Shown here one piece after another: positions 10,517-22,431 of a DNA stretch of 64,000 nucleotides. Position 1 is the stretch's first letter; the number at the start of each line of letters is the position of its first letter. The notes under the pieces are model-generated. The model had not been told where the DNA came from and searched no databases. It saw only the letters and a list, made by a program, of their open reading frames with translations. The stretch covers positions 186,001 through 250,000 of the forward strand of contig JAXQJY010000027.1 of assembly GCA_037042185.1 (NCBI GenBank). Reading direction: 5' to 3'. A program made the position numbers and the translations under genes. The stretch comes from Sordariomycetes sp. S80-01Y. Lineage: Eukaryota; Ascomycota; Sordariomycetes.

Positions 10517-11984
10517 CTAATGTTCTGAATGACTATCACTGTTCGCCAACTCTGTCATGCTTTCCGACTCGCCATTTCTCTTTCTCCGCCATGGTGTTTG
10601 AGATAAAGAGTTTGCATGCTCTTCTCTGGAATCCTCACTCTGGGCACCGCCAACCATCTGTGTCACACCCGCTCTCCGCGTCTGTCGTAAGTCACCCCAT
10701 AGATTCTTGCAAGCCGTCCAGGAGGTGATGGCGTAGATAACGGCGTTCCAGAATCCTTGCAGCGGCAGGACAAAGGCGCTCATGAACTCCAGCGCGGGCA
10801 AAGTGCTGGGGTGAATGAAGGAGTACAGGCGATTGGCGCTGGAAGGTATCCAGGTGATGAGCAGCGCGGTGAAGAAAAGAATGGCACATTTCGTGTATGC
10901 CCATGCGGCGTTGTTCACTTCGTAGTTTCTTCGTCGTGCCGAGCGGACCGCGGGGCCTATTGATGTAGCAGTCTTGGGGGGTTGAGAAGGCCCAGCTTTT
11001 GACGGAATCTGAGAGTGATGGCCGCTGGTAGCGACTGTGACTGTATATCCTCCAGAAGCAACTTCGGGACCCAGATGAGACATGTTCTGCAAGGGAAAGC
11101 CGTCGGAGCACCCGGCTTCTGTGGATGTTACTGTTATTTCCGTCGTCTTGATAGTGGTCATCGTCTCGGCGTGCGCGGCAGAGACAGGATCTGGCTCAGA
11201 TATACTGAACTCTTGCAGTTGCTTGCGCTTGTAGTAAATCGTGCGACCGGCGCGGATGTAGATGAAGAAGGTGACGAGAATAAGGATCCTAATTGGATCA
11301 GAGGAATACTGAGTATTGTCTCTCTGGGATGCTGAGCACTTACCACACAGGTCCGTAGAATGTTAGAATGCGCCAAATGTTCCATTCCGTTGTCACCCAG
11401 CACCAGAGAACCGCGTCTCCGTAGACGCGATTGCCTCCGCGGTCTTCCAGGAAAATATAGGTAAGCGCGGGGACAAAGGGAACACCATAGCAGACAACCA
11501 AATACGGGATTTCCATTTTACGAAGACGCTGGGCATCAAATCGGTAGTAGAAAGTGAGGTAGACGTTGATTGCCATGGCGAGGGTCCAAAAGGCATCTGC
11601 AGGCATGAACCTGTTGGGTTTGCCGCGTTAGCATTGAGTGTCTTGTAGGTAAGCCTGTCTCGGAGATGATGGAGTGACTTACATCTGAATTAAAAAAGCC
11701 TGGAGCTGGCAGCCCACAGAGTTTGGCGACCGAAGATATGTGCGCGACATGAGCGTGCCAACATTGGTCAACATGTTACCAAAGGTGGCGTAAAACACAA
11801 GTCGGTTGACAGGTTTGTGGAAACTGCTGGACAAGCAGAAGGTGGCTATGACGAAGACAGATCCCGCAAGCGATAGGACCGAGCAGGATCTCTCAATGTT
11901 GCTGATGGCCCCGAGCTGCGTCTCAGTGAGCCCACTCGCCATGGTGCCCGACGAGGAATTGATGTTGACTGCTAAGCTTCCCAC
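10517..11984 (-). CDS. Seven-TM G-protein-coupled receptor, cAMP-receptor-like, 446 aa
   Basis: Three exons: 11683-11984, 11344-11610 and 10517-11288 (1341 nt). The extracellular N-terminus carries N-x-S sequons, then seven hydrophobic segments follow: five before a long Ser/Thr-rich third cytoplasmic loop (about residues 210-300) and two after it (CAILFFTALLITWIPSSANR and the segment around LPALEFMSAFVLPLQGFWNA). The pattern ALLITWIPSSxNRxYSF and LQGFWNAxIY is typical of fungal homologues of Dictyostelium cAMP receptors (the class with Aspergillus GprH-like receptors). It should couple nutrient or other signals to a heterotrimeric G protein at the plasma membrane. The Arg/Ser-rich C-tail offers phosphorylation sites. 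The ligand is unknown. Confidence 0.85.
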
Positions 11985-14137
11985 GTGCTGTTGGTCGAGG
12001 GCCGATCAAGAAACCTACTGGCAACACACGAGCAGACCTTATAGTCCGGTCGCACAGCATGTAGATGGTAGGAGCAAGGGAAGGGGACTCGGCAAGCATT
12101 CTCAGGGGCTACATTTCTTTGCTGTGCACATGTCAGTCAAAAGGCTGTCTTGACCGATGTACCTAAGCAGGGGCGCAAGTCCCGATCCGGATAAATGAGC
12201 TTGGAGGTGGCGCGCTGTTGGTGATTTAACGGACAGGCCAGGAGGGGTGTAAGCAGGGTCCCGGGGTTGGAGCTCTAGCTGAATGGTCAGCAGGACGCGT
12301 TCATGACTCGGTGAATAGCCGGGGACCACGGCCGCCTATCATTCCACCTAACGCTAGTCCCCATACTTCGTAAAGACCTGGGGTCTCTGCCGTGGCTTGC
12401 GGCCAACATGCCTACAATGCTTTCAGGGTGGCATCCATCACGGAGCTGGCGTACGACCCCGAAAGATCAATCGAGGCCGGAAGACCTGGGGACGGGCAAA
12501 GGGGATTGCCTCAACTGGCATCATATCAGTGCATTCTGATTCATGGAAGCATTCCAGCCACGTGGTGGCTTACATGTGTTGAGACGTGTGACATGTCGTA
12601 AAAGACCCTTCATATCGAAAGTTGCTCGACGGGTGTGCCTCGGTCAAGATTTTGTAGATCTTTGCCAACCGGAAATCAGTGAAGACCACCCTGCCCCGCG
12701 ATATCGAGCAATTGGACCACATGGCTGGGGAGTCTTGGCCGGGGCTGCTAGAGTTTTATGTCTGTCTCGTGGCGCTCATCCCCTGTCGCCTGCGGGGGAG
12801 TAGCCAGTTTGTGGACGATCTCGACCGAGTCGACGTCGCCAGCAGGTTTCCGGCGACGGAGGGGGAAGCTATGACCGCAGAGGCGGCCACATCTCCTATT
12901 CCAGACCTTGCTCGAGAACAACGCACCAACAGGCATCTTCCTCTCCGTGAAGAGCATCAGTCGGCGCTAGAAAATGAGAGCAGATACTCAAGAGCATAGG
13001 ATCGGCAGTGACAAAGCCGTCACAAACAAACGGTCGTACTAGACTGGCCGCGAAGTGGGCCGCGCTGGGGAAGCAGGTTCCGTGATCCCTTCAGCTCCCC
13101 GCAGGTGGGTGGTTGACTGTTCTCTTGGCACTGCTCTGGCAAATTTGGTGCCATTTTCGTGTGCATGGCCCCCTGCAGTGGTTGGGGGGGAGCGCACTTC
13201 CCCACACGGCCGGGAGGGAGGCAGGCTGTTAGCTCTGGAGCAAATCCTTGCTTTGCTGGATCTGGGACGTGAGGTACGAGTAGTTGTGGCTTGCGTCTAA
13301 ATCTGATGCGCGCCCTCGAATGTTCCATCCCCGTGTAACGCCTGGCTTTCGACGAACAAAACGACTGCCCCCATCACCATCTTCGAGTTAAGCAATCCTC
13401 CCCGTCCCAACCATAAAGTCAATCTATCTGAATACTCCTGTTTGATCCGGTGCTCTCTCCTATTCCCAAAACGACCGTCCCAATCTCTTTTCTTGATCCA
13501 TTCCCCGCAAAACTATGACGCCCCTTTTAGTAGGTCTCCGTGCAGTCTTCGGTCCAAGGACACCAACTTCTAGCGTACCCATAGCCTGCGGCACAAGAGA
13601 TTATAGTAGTGACTACTAAACACCAATTAAATCTGACCGTCTGTGTATGGAGGTGAGTAGCCAAAGCATTTACGGCGTGATGACTCCGTGACGTTCGAGT
13701 TTACCATGGCTACAGGGTAGCCAGAATTGAGGGTTCGGGTTGTTGCTTATGGGACGTCTAGGTTATCAGTACAATACTGGGTAGTCATTTTACTCAAGTC
13801 CAAAAGTCATAGAGCTCAGTGTTATATAAGGACTGGATTCATGAATGGAAATGTTATGGTTCAAATAGCAAATAAGTCACCGAGAGATCACGGCGTGGTA
13901 GCTGGGAGAAAGCGGGTTGGGCTGGGTCGGGTTGGAGTGATGACTTTATTAATCTCTGAAGATTGTAACATGGCCGGGCTCTCTGCTAGGTCTTTCATAT
14001 GAGGGCGCATGTTAATATCATCCGTGCCCAGAACGGCCCTCGCTGCTAAGTCTCTGCAATGTCCCCGACATAGCGACGATGATGAGAATCGTTATCTTGA
14101 TTGCCCTGCGCCCCTGTGTCAATGTGACAAAAAATGC
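11985..14137. other. Gene-poor interval, 2.1 kb
   Basis: Open frames on both strands overlap one another and have no recognisable domain or coding bias. The right part contains one copy of a dispersed repeat (listed separately at 13880-14020). Confidence 0.4.
13880..14020 (+). repeat. Dispersed repeat copy, LTR-like core (copy 1)
   Basis: Shares the core TGACT(G/T)TATTAATCTCTGA and its setting with copies at 55890-56100 and 59830-60060. Only the core is clearly alignable; flanks are G-rich upstream in all three. It resembles a solo-LTR-like remnant; the family is not identified and the element is broken and old. Confidence 0.35.
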
Positions 14138-15769
14138 CTATTTCCCTGAACTATCGATTTCTCTTTCCGCGCGGGAAGGCTTGGACAAACGAGCTTCTTG
14201 GTGGAAGTGCCGAATAACCAACCAGGCGGGAAAGATGGCAATCGCCCAGAGACCGAAATTGAGGTAGATACCACCGACCTGCGCAATCATCTCTTGTGAT
14301 GAGATGCCGTAGCTGACGGCTTGCCAAGCTGATTCTGTACCACGCAGTAACGCAGCGTAGCGCACAACCTCTTCTTCGTTGGCGGCCAAATTCTGGATAA
14401 TGAAGTATCTGTGTCGTGTTAGCTCTGCGTCTTGGAGTGTCATCAATGATGCGCTCGTACAAAAATAGATAGTTCAGCTGGAACCCGAGTGTTAAGAATA
14501 TGAACACGGGAAATGCCACGCTGAAGCCATTGTCGGCCCAGTCGTATGTGGGTAATTCTGTCTTGAACCGTGAAACCAGCACAGTAGCCCACGTCCACCA
14601 TGCACCCTGTAGAATGACGATGACCCAGAAAGCACCCCTAGCTCGGAGTCGAAGGGAAATTGATGTTCGGTCAAGCCAAGCCTAAAATAGTAAGTAAGCG
14701 CGTCTTGTAATAGGAAGGGTTGGCATACCCCAAGAAGATTACCGCCAATCACGGCAACAATGCCGGATAGAAAAGAGCCCAATGCGCGAGCTCTGACCGA
14801 GAACCACACTTTCAGCTATCAGCATGTAACCATCTTCAAGAACCAAATCGACTGACACGAGAGATATGTAAAGAATATTGCCTCTGCAAACACAGCTTGA
14901 CCAATGAAGAGAACGATCAGGAGGAACTTTTTCGTGAAAAACAGTTTGGTAGTGGTGATGATCTCCGCCAAAGGACTTTGGGTGATTGTCAGGTTGACCT
15001 TCACTCCATCTTGCCTTTCAACCTTCTCCGGACGGTTGAGCAGTAAGGCCACGAGCGGTCCAGACGCTTGGATAGCAATGAAGACCAAAAAGACAGTATA
15101 CGAGACTTTCCCGGCCTCATTGCGGTCTGCATTTAAGCTGAGATTGATTGCACCTCCAATGATCTGTCCTGCGAGCCTGTAAGTAAGCCAGTACCCCAAC
15201 GCTTTGCCTCTATTCCAAGGCTCAGGATAAGCAATAGCAATTGCTGCCTCGGCCATCCAAAAGACGCCAGCAGAGATACCGCAGAGTGCAGCACCAAGAA
15301 TGACTAGCCACTCGTTGCCGAACCGGTTGTTTGTGTACAGACCTGCTGCGTAAGGTGCGTAGCCTATGCTACAATCGAGTTAGATCGAAGGTATTCTGCA
15401 AACGGGTCTCAAGCACTGACGTTCCGAACAACAAGGCCCACTTGATCCCAACATAATGGACAAGAGCACTGGAGAGCCAACAGGAGACCACCATTAAACA
15501 GAAGGTCAGGGCATTGGCGGTGTTGACCAGATAGGGCTTCTGCGATCCTCCTGCTCCCAAAGAATTCATCGCTCCCCAGATCCCGGGTGCCGCCAAATTA
15601 CATAACCCCAATATCGTCATGTTGTAATAGGTCGAACGATACCATCTCACTAAGACCGAGATGATCAGTCATCTTCCGACCAACGAAGGTCTTAGTGTTA
15701 CTTACCTTGCTGCCGCTGCGACGCGGGCGTCTCGCTCCCAGTCGAGGGCTCAGAAGCGGGCGAATCCAT
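14138..15769 (-). CDS. UNC93-like MFS membrane protein, 458 aa
   Basis: Six exons: 15706-15769, 15421-15649, 14857-15368, 14729-14808, 14461-14681 and 14138-14408 (1377 nt, all GT-AG, introns 47-52 bp except the longer ones at exon 1). The first exon encodes a short Ser/Pro-rich cytosolic start (MDSPASEPSTGS). The family pattern is clear: RSTYYNMTILGLCNLAAPG in TM1, MNSLGAGGSQKP, FGTIGYAPYAAGLY, a GISAGVFWMAEAAIAIAYPE block and a GTESAWQAVSYGI near the end. Fungal UNC93-like proteins have about 11-12 TMs and unknown cargo; they are often near siderophore, toxin or catabolic genes. It is transcribed in the same direction as the downstream-lying BVMO gene. Confidence 0.87.
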
Positions 15770-16208
15770 TTAGCCGTTGCGGAGTTAGAGGAGAAGCAGG
15801 ATGAACAAGAAGGCTTGTTTTGAGAAGAATCATTCAAGAGCACGAACCCGATGCTCGTACTTATCTCTCCTATATGGCTCGCCGGAGGTGTTCCTCTTTT
15901 CAGCTGCCGCGCTCAGGTCGAAGACTATGAGGCGATACCCAGGTCGCAGCACGCCATGTGCGCTAGCTATCACAACAAGCAGCGTGCACACCCTTGAAAC
16001 CATAGTTTATCCAGCCGCTGCCGAGAACTGTTTTGTCAAATGAGCGCATGAGAGTTTTGGACAAGATGACCACCCAATATCCGTTGCTATGGGGCTCTTC
16101 CTAAGCAAGCTTGCCTTGATCAAGCTACACGGCCGTTATGACTGCGCTATATTTCACGTTAAGCAGAAGCTATGTATGTCCAACGTTGTTTCTGATACTG
16201 GATTAAGT
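15770..16208. other. Intergenic
   Basis: About 440 bp between two minus-strand genes: the BVMO 3' end and the UNC93-like promoter. No motif recognised. Confidence 0.4.
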
Positions 16209-18115
16209 CTACGGAACTTCCCACCAGCTCTCATGTATGTCGCGCAAATCAACTTGGTCAGGATGTTTCAGGTACTTCGTCATATCCGACTGCGGGTCTG
16301 CCTCCATTCGCGACCATCCATTGCCGAAGTACCAGAGGAAGCGATTCCCATTTTCAGACAGATATTGATAGTTCCAGTCTTCCCACCGAGGCTCTCGGCG
16401 CACAATGGCTAAATGCGCAGCACTGCCGGGCCATACGCCATGGATGCGGGAGCCCGGTCTTCCACCATTGTACCAAGAGCCGCAGGGGTCAGACAGAACA
16501 GTCTTCGCGAAAAATGCGTCGCAGTAGGCAATGAAGTCGTCTGTGGCGTCCGATCTCGGCTCCATTGCCTTTATGCCCTCTCGTGAAGCTTTGCGAAGTA
16601 TCTTCGCGTAGTGGGCGATCTGCGTCTCGACACTATAAGGTACCGTACCCGAGGGTCCAGTCCCGTGAGGGCCATGCAGATGCAGTAGATTAGGGAAACC
16701 CGGGGTTGCCAGCCCCAGGTAAGTGTAGGGAAAGCCGTGCTCGCCGTCTTGACGCCATAGATCACGCAAATCCCGACCTGCTGAAACAATTGGGAACTGT
16801 GGGACCATATCACGGTTTGCCCCTGTAGCGCAAAAAATGGCGTCGACGTCTCGAGTGACCCCGTCGACCGTCTCGATCCCGGTCTCAGTAAACCGACGGA
16901 TGGGTGTTGTGATGTAGTCCACGTTGTCTTGTACAACAGCCTCGAGATACCCTGGGCCAGGTGTCAACCGTCGACAGTTTGGCGAGAACTCTGGGATCAT
17001 GTCTTTGACAAGGTGTGGCTTTTTTGCTAGTCTCTGGGTCATGATCTCGGTGAAACGCTGCCTCAGCTGGTCGTTCTCCTCGGAGTCTCTGAAGAAGGAC
17101 CCGAATCGTCGCCAGTACTTGTCTTCCAGCTCCTTTCGAAACGATAAGTACGTGTCCCAGTCGGCGAAAGACATCCGCTTCTCTTCGTTGATGGGTTGGG
17201 GCTCCAGCGTCCTGTCGTCGCCCGCCCACGATGTGGCGATCCATGTCCGCCCCCGAACATAGTGATCAAGCCTCCCAACGTCTTTCTGGATGTTGGCAAC
17301 AAGTTGTATTCCGCTTGCCCCATTACCAATAACGGCAACTCGCTTTCCGTCAAGCTGAAAATCTGGATTCCAATCCGAAGCATGTCGTAGGAGGCCTTTA
17401 TACTCTTGAATACCGTCGTAACTTGGTAATTGCCATGCGTTGAATCTTCCTACCGCCGCAATTACGAATTGATATGAGTCCCGATGGACCTCACCCGTGG
17501 CGAGAAGCTTTGATGTGATCAACCATGAGCCCTCCTTTGAGTCCCAGTTCAAACTCTCAACCCTCTGGCCGAATTTAGCGAACCGGTAAACGTCGTGTTG
17601 CTGAGCAAGACGCTGCCAGTATTCCTTGATCTCTGCTCCTCCAGCAAACTCATCAGACCACTCTTTGTTGTGTGCGAAGGTGGCTTGATAGACATGTGAT
17701 GGGATGTCGCATCTCACCCCTGGATAAACATTTTCAAGCCATGTTCCTCCCTACTCGAGAGTCAGCATGAGCCTACTGTGAACGGCAATCTACTTACGAA
17801 GTCCATATTCTTCTCAAATATAGTCAATTCTATATTGGGCACCTTATTAGGGAGTAGAATACCGGCCAGGATTCCAGCCAGCCCGCCCCCGATGACCGCA
17901 ACCTTTAGTGGCCGCGGTTCATCGATGAACCGGTCGACCAGGGGAGCTGTGGCAATAGGATAGCCAGGCTTGACTTCACGGGGCGCTGGCGATATTGCCT
18001 CTTTTTCTCTGCTTGTGCATCGGCCCGGTGCCACAGCAGGTGACCTTAAAGCGTCGCTTGGGTCACCTGCATGTTCATTATCAAGACGAATGCGATCTAC
18101 GGCTGCGGTAGCCAT
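16209..18115 (-). CDS. Baeyer-Villiger flavin monooxygenase, 619 aa
   Basis: Two exons: 17798-18115 and 16209-17750, with a 47-bp intron. Class B monooxygenase motifs in order: FAD loop VIGGGLAG at residues 74-81, GGTW at 107-110 created by the splice, the Baeyer-Villiger fingerprint region YKGLLRHASDW at 223-233 (Phe replaced by Tyr, final Pro by Asn), NADPH loop GNGASG at 248-253, and a second ATG-type motif CATGANRD. The C-terminal WYNGG...RIHGVWPGS block is typical of the fungal STCW/AflW-like subgroup. The enzyme inserts one oxygen of O2 next to a carbonyl to make an ester or lactone. An in-frame ATG at 18184 would add 23 residues. It is divergent from the FMN monooxygenase gene. Confidence 0.88.
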
Positions 18116-18184
18116 GTCATCGAAAGGTAGAGAAGCGATAAACTCGAAAAACCGAGGTTGAATTGAATGGCATGCTTTAAACAA

Positions 18185-19365
18185 AGATCAATAGGAGTTT
18201 TCCATGCTACGGCCATCTCAACACGAATGTCGCAATGTGGAGGGTGCGTGAAAGCACGCAACGCCGGCCACCAATTGCACCACCCCTCCTCTGAGGGCAA
18301 GGATGATTTCTACATCGCCTACTCACGATGGACTGATTGGGAATAGGTTGATTATCAGTCTGCGTCGGTTGATGAGCAATCTACACTCTAGCAACTGATC
18401 CCTCATTGGCCTGGATCATTGAGAATGGGCTCGATTTGCATGCATGGAATGCGTCATAGAGCAACAAAGATGTCCCCGGCCTAATATGTCCATTTCTCGC
18501 GCGGCTCAGGCCTTCATTAGCACCTCGCAACCTGTGGGAGGTGGAAAACTCCTTGGGGGAACAACCAAGTCCCTTTCGAACAAAACTCCAAGTCACGACG
18601 CTAGCAGTGTGCCTCTGGCAAGTACCTCAAGAGAAATTTCAAAATGTTTGGAAAGAAAGGATTGTTGTTATTTGAACCTGCCTCTGGCGAGGCCGGCGAT
18701 TCCCACTAGCTTTGTGCCGCGCTTTTCTCGTTAATAGATGCCCACTAGCTCGTGGTCAAGCCTTACATGCGAAGGTGAAGCACTTGGCAATAGCTTTCGG
18801 AAAAGGGACGCGGACAAGGCGAATAGGCCTCAAAGTTAGGTTGCTGGAGAACAGAAGCCCGTGCCTTGCCCAATAGACTAGTTGTCACCGGATAATTAGA
18901 GAGAATCGAGCACATGTTTGTTTTCGGAAGTAAGCTTGGAAATCCCATCAGCGAAATGGCGGCATAACAGAGGCCTAGGAGGTGAACTTCTGATCCCTGA
19001 ATAACGAGAGGCATGCTAGTCTCATTAAGGGTTTACGTCCGATGGGTCAAAAGCCATAATCACGAGAGCTGGGCCGTCGTGTATGGGGAACTTTGGCGCT
19101 CCGAAGTTCCTGCGAAATCGCTCTAACAGTACTCCGCATGTTGCAAGATTCAACCTGGATCACGTCAACCTGAGCGGCCAACGGATTGATCACGCAATAG
19201 TGCCATCCGCCGATACCGCAAATACTCGTGTCCAATTGGTGGTATCATTCTGGACAACTCAATAGATCTTGTTATATCAGGTCACTTGCAACACACCGTA
19301 ACTAGAGGGAAACCTCATGTTGGGTAGTTTCAATGTCACTCGACTTCAACCCATACGCAGGCAGA
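18185..19365. other. Divergent intergenic region between two monooxygenase genes
   Basis: About 1.2 kb shared by the BVMO (minus) and the FMN-dependent monooxygenase (plus). Only short open frames. A shared regulatory site could sit here, but no convincing palindrome was found by eye. Confidence 0.4.
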
Positions 19366-21177
19366 ATGGCTGAATCAGTGACAGCCCCCGATGGCAAAAA
19401 GCGTCTTATCATCAATGCGTTCGTGATGATGTGTATGTGAACCCAACTGTAGTGCCATGATTGGGCATCCTGACAATGATGATAGGTAGTGGTCACCAAT
19501 CACCCGGCTTGTGGCGACACCCGGACGACAAGTCATGGCAATTCCATGATATTGAACATTGGGTAGAATTAGCGAAAACTCTCGAAGACGCCAAGTTTCA
19601 TGGCATCTTCATCGCTGATGTCCTAGGTAAGCAAAGTCAATCTGTTCAAGTGTTTAATATTAGCTGATCAATGCCCGTAGGTGGCTACGATGTTTACCAG
19701 AACTCGCTGGAGGCTGCAATTGTGTCTGGTGCGCAGTGGCCCGTCACAGAGCCATTGGGAGTTATCCCAGCAATGGCTGCTGTCACCAAGAGCATCGGTT
19801 TTGGTGTCACTGTTTCGACGACATATGAGCAACCCTTCCACCTTGCACGCCGCTTATCAACCCTGGACCACTTGACCAAGGGAAGGTGCGATAATTTTTG
19901 CAAAAAGAAACAGATTCAATTGCTGACAGAATTGTTCAAAGACTTGGATGGAATGTGCGTTCGACTCGTGGTTTCGCTCGTGTCAGTGCTGATGTTGCAG
20001 ATCGTCACAAGTTACCTAGACTCCGCGGCAAGGAATCTCGGTCGCACAGAACAGCTCGGTGTGAGTTTAAAAGATATATTTGAAGGTTATGAGTACACGA
20101 TGAGGAAAAGTACTAACGCCCTTGTAGCATGATGATCGCTACGACATGGCCGAAGAATACATGGAGGTTATGTACAAGCTATTTCAATCTTCTTGGCGAG
20201 ACGATGCGCTCAAGCTGGATCGTGCCAAGGGCATGTACACTGATCCAAAGTTGGTGCGAGAGATCGGCCACAAGGGCAAATGGTTCACGGTCCCTGGTCC
20301 CCATATCGTGGACCCAAGCCCCCAAAGAACTCCCCTTCTACTTCAGGCTGGAGCGTCGAAGGCAGGAAAACGTTTCGCAGCTCAGCATGCCGAGGTCATT
20401 TTCACATCTGCCCATGCACCTCAAGTGTGCGCCAAAAATATTGCAGACATTCGGGCTGCAGCGCGTGATAACTTCGGGCGCGATCCGAATTCCATTAAGG
20501 TGGTAGCTCTCGTTACTCCTATTCTAGGTGAAACTGAGGAGGAGGCGCTTCAGAAATACAATGAGGCCAAGAAGTACGCCTCGTTAGACGGAGCGCTGTC
20601 GCTCTTTGGTGGCTGGACCGGTATGGACCTAAGTCAGTACGGCGATGAGCAGGAGCTACGAGAAGTTGAAAGCAACGCAGTCCGGTACGTAAAACCAAGG
20701 TAAACCACACTATATCCTGACTTATTATTTCCTCCAAGATCAACTGTCGAGGGTTACGCTCGGTTCTCACCTGCGAACTCTAAATGGACGAAGCACACGG
20801 TGGCAGAGCACGTTAGCCTTGGCGGCAACGGCCCTCTGCTGGTAGGAACTGCTGCTCAAGTCGCGGACGGCTTGGAAACGTGGGTCCATGAAGCCGATGT
20901 GGATGGGTTCAATTTCGTGAGTCTCCCCGATCTAGATGTAGCTGGGAACGTTCTTTAATGCCTGCGCTTCTAGGGGTACGTACTGTTTCCGCAGACGTTC
21001 AAGGATATTGCAGAGCTCCTACTACCTGAGCTAAGGTCTCGTGGCCTCTTTTGGGATGACTACGCCGTCCCAGGCGGAACTTATAGGGAAAATCTCTATG
21101 AAAGGGCTGGACAGAAACTTCCGCCAAAGGAACACGTTGCTTCAAAGTATCATTGGGGTATTGAGGGCGACTTGTAG
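19366..21177 (+). CDS. FMN-dependent monooxygenase (NtaA/SnaA/DszA, luciferase-like fold), 474 aa
   Basis: Eight exons: 19366-19432, 19486-19626, 19681-19885, 19942-19954, 20001-20060, 20128-20684, 20739-20916 and 20974-21177 (1425 nt). The protein runs MAESVTAPDGKKRLIINAF, CSGHQSPGLWRHP, then IADVLGGYDVY, GFGVTVSTTYEQPFHLARR, LDHLTKGRLGWNIVTSYLDS, and RTPLLLQAGASKAGKRFAA, the standard landmarks of class C two-component flavin monooxygenases. Exon 4 is 13 nt and encodes the LGWN core of the conserved GWNIVTS block; skipping it breaks the family consensus. The intron before exon 6 has a perfect TACTAAC branch site. Such enzymes use FMNH2 from a separate reductase to oxidise amines, thioethers, long-chain alkanes or ketones. 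A decayed copy of its last exon lies at 28354-28562. Confidence 0.88.
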
Positions 21178-22316
21178 GTGTTTCCAGATAGAAAAGGCTA
21201 TTTCAAGAATAGAGAACGTCAAATTACGCAGCTGCCACGTTAGCCGTCGTGCATAAAGCCTCCCGATGCCCCGGTCCATTCATCATACGCCAGTACTTGC
21301 CACCGCAGGACTCGTCAACCATTTTCAGCGCTCATTCGTCGCAATGGTCCTCAAAATAAAAGCCGCCTTTGCTCTTGGACCCATAGCTTTCCAATACCAG
21401 TGTTATCTAGGGACCGCTCGTTCTCACATGCGGGCACGCGTACAATGATTGGTTCTTCCCTTCCATGAGCGTGTAATCGCGCAGTCTACGTAGCCGCCAG
21501 TGATACCTGAAGTATTCAATTAAGCTTTCGGATGACATATCCTAGTGTCTGGTGATTCCAGCTTCAATGTGGCGTAGTCTAGCATGATCTGTGTAGATCC
21601 CGTGACCACATCATAGAGACACGGCTGAACGCTGGGCCGACTCAGCCCTAATTTGGGCTTTTCTTTCCAGCTCATCAAGCCCTCAATCGAATGGCTTGCG
21701 CCAGAGTACCGAATCGATGAATCTAGAACGGGGGTTAGACAGCCACAGACGGGCGGGGTTGCCGCAAATTGTTCAGCGTCCCTCAATCCAGCCCTCATAT
21801 TGACACCTTAAAATTCCAGGCGGAATTTCAAGGTTCCTGCTCATCCAATGACGCTTCATGGCTGGAAAACTCGATTCGGAGGGCTGAAAACGCTCTCGCC
21901 GGTTGATTCCTGTATGGTGTCGCATATACAGCCCACACCTAAAACATGGCCGTAGCCGGCAAAGTCCTGACGCTAGAGTGAAGTATGGCGTAGTCTGGAT
22001 CATTCACCGCACCGGGTGCTAGCAGGACTGATATCATTTCGTCATATACAACTTGGGAGGCGGCACAAAAGCCACGACCAGAAAGGGGCTATTGGGCGAG
22101 GTCATGACGGATGCCATGATGGCTGAGTGCTGTTGTGAGCACCACGAATTGCGCCCTGCGGTGCGATCTAGGCCCTGGAAGGCTTGGAAAAAAAAGACCA
22201 TTGATTATGCAAGCAAAACCCGCATATGCAAACCATTCGTGGGCTAGTTTAAGTCAGGATGGATCATATTGGAATGTTGGCTTTGCGAGCCGTGTGAGAT
22301 GATATTGCTAGAGGCC
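21178..22316. other. Intergenic
   Basis: About 1.1 kb with no supported gene; overlapping short frames only. Confidence 0.4.
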
Positions 22317-22323
22317 TATAAAA
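22317..22323 (+). promoter_or_regulatory. TATA box of the subtilase gene
   Basis: TATAAAA, 115 bp upstream of the ATG chosen at 22432. With transcription starting roughly 30 bp downstream, the in-frame ATG at 22342 would be too close to the 5' end, which supports the later start. Confidence 0.5.
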
Positions 22324-22431
22324 CAGGGAAGTTGAACACTTTTGTCATCCCAAGAACTTCCCACCAACATCCGCCACAGAGTCAGCTGTGCTTCGAACTT
22401 CTCAACATTGGTAGAACGCTATTTCGGCAAC

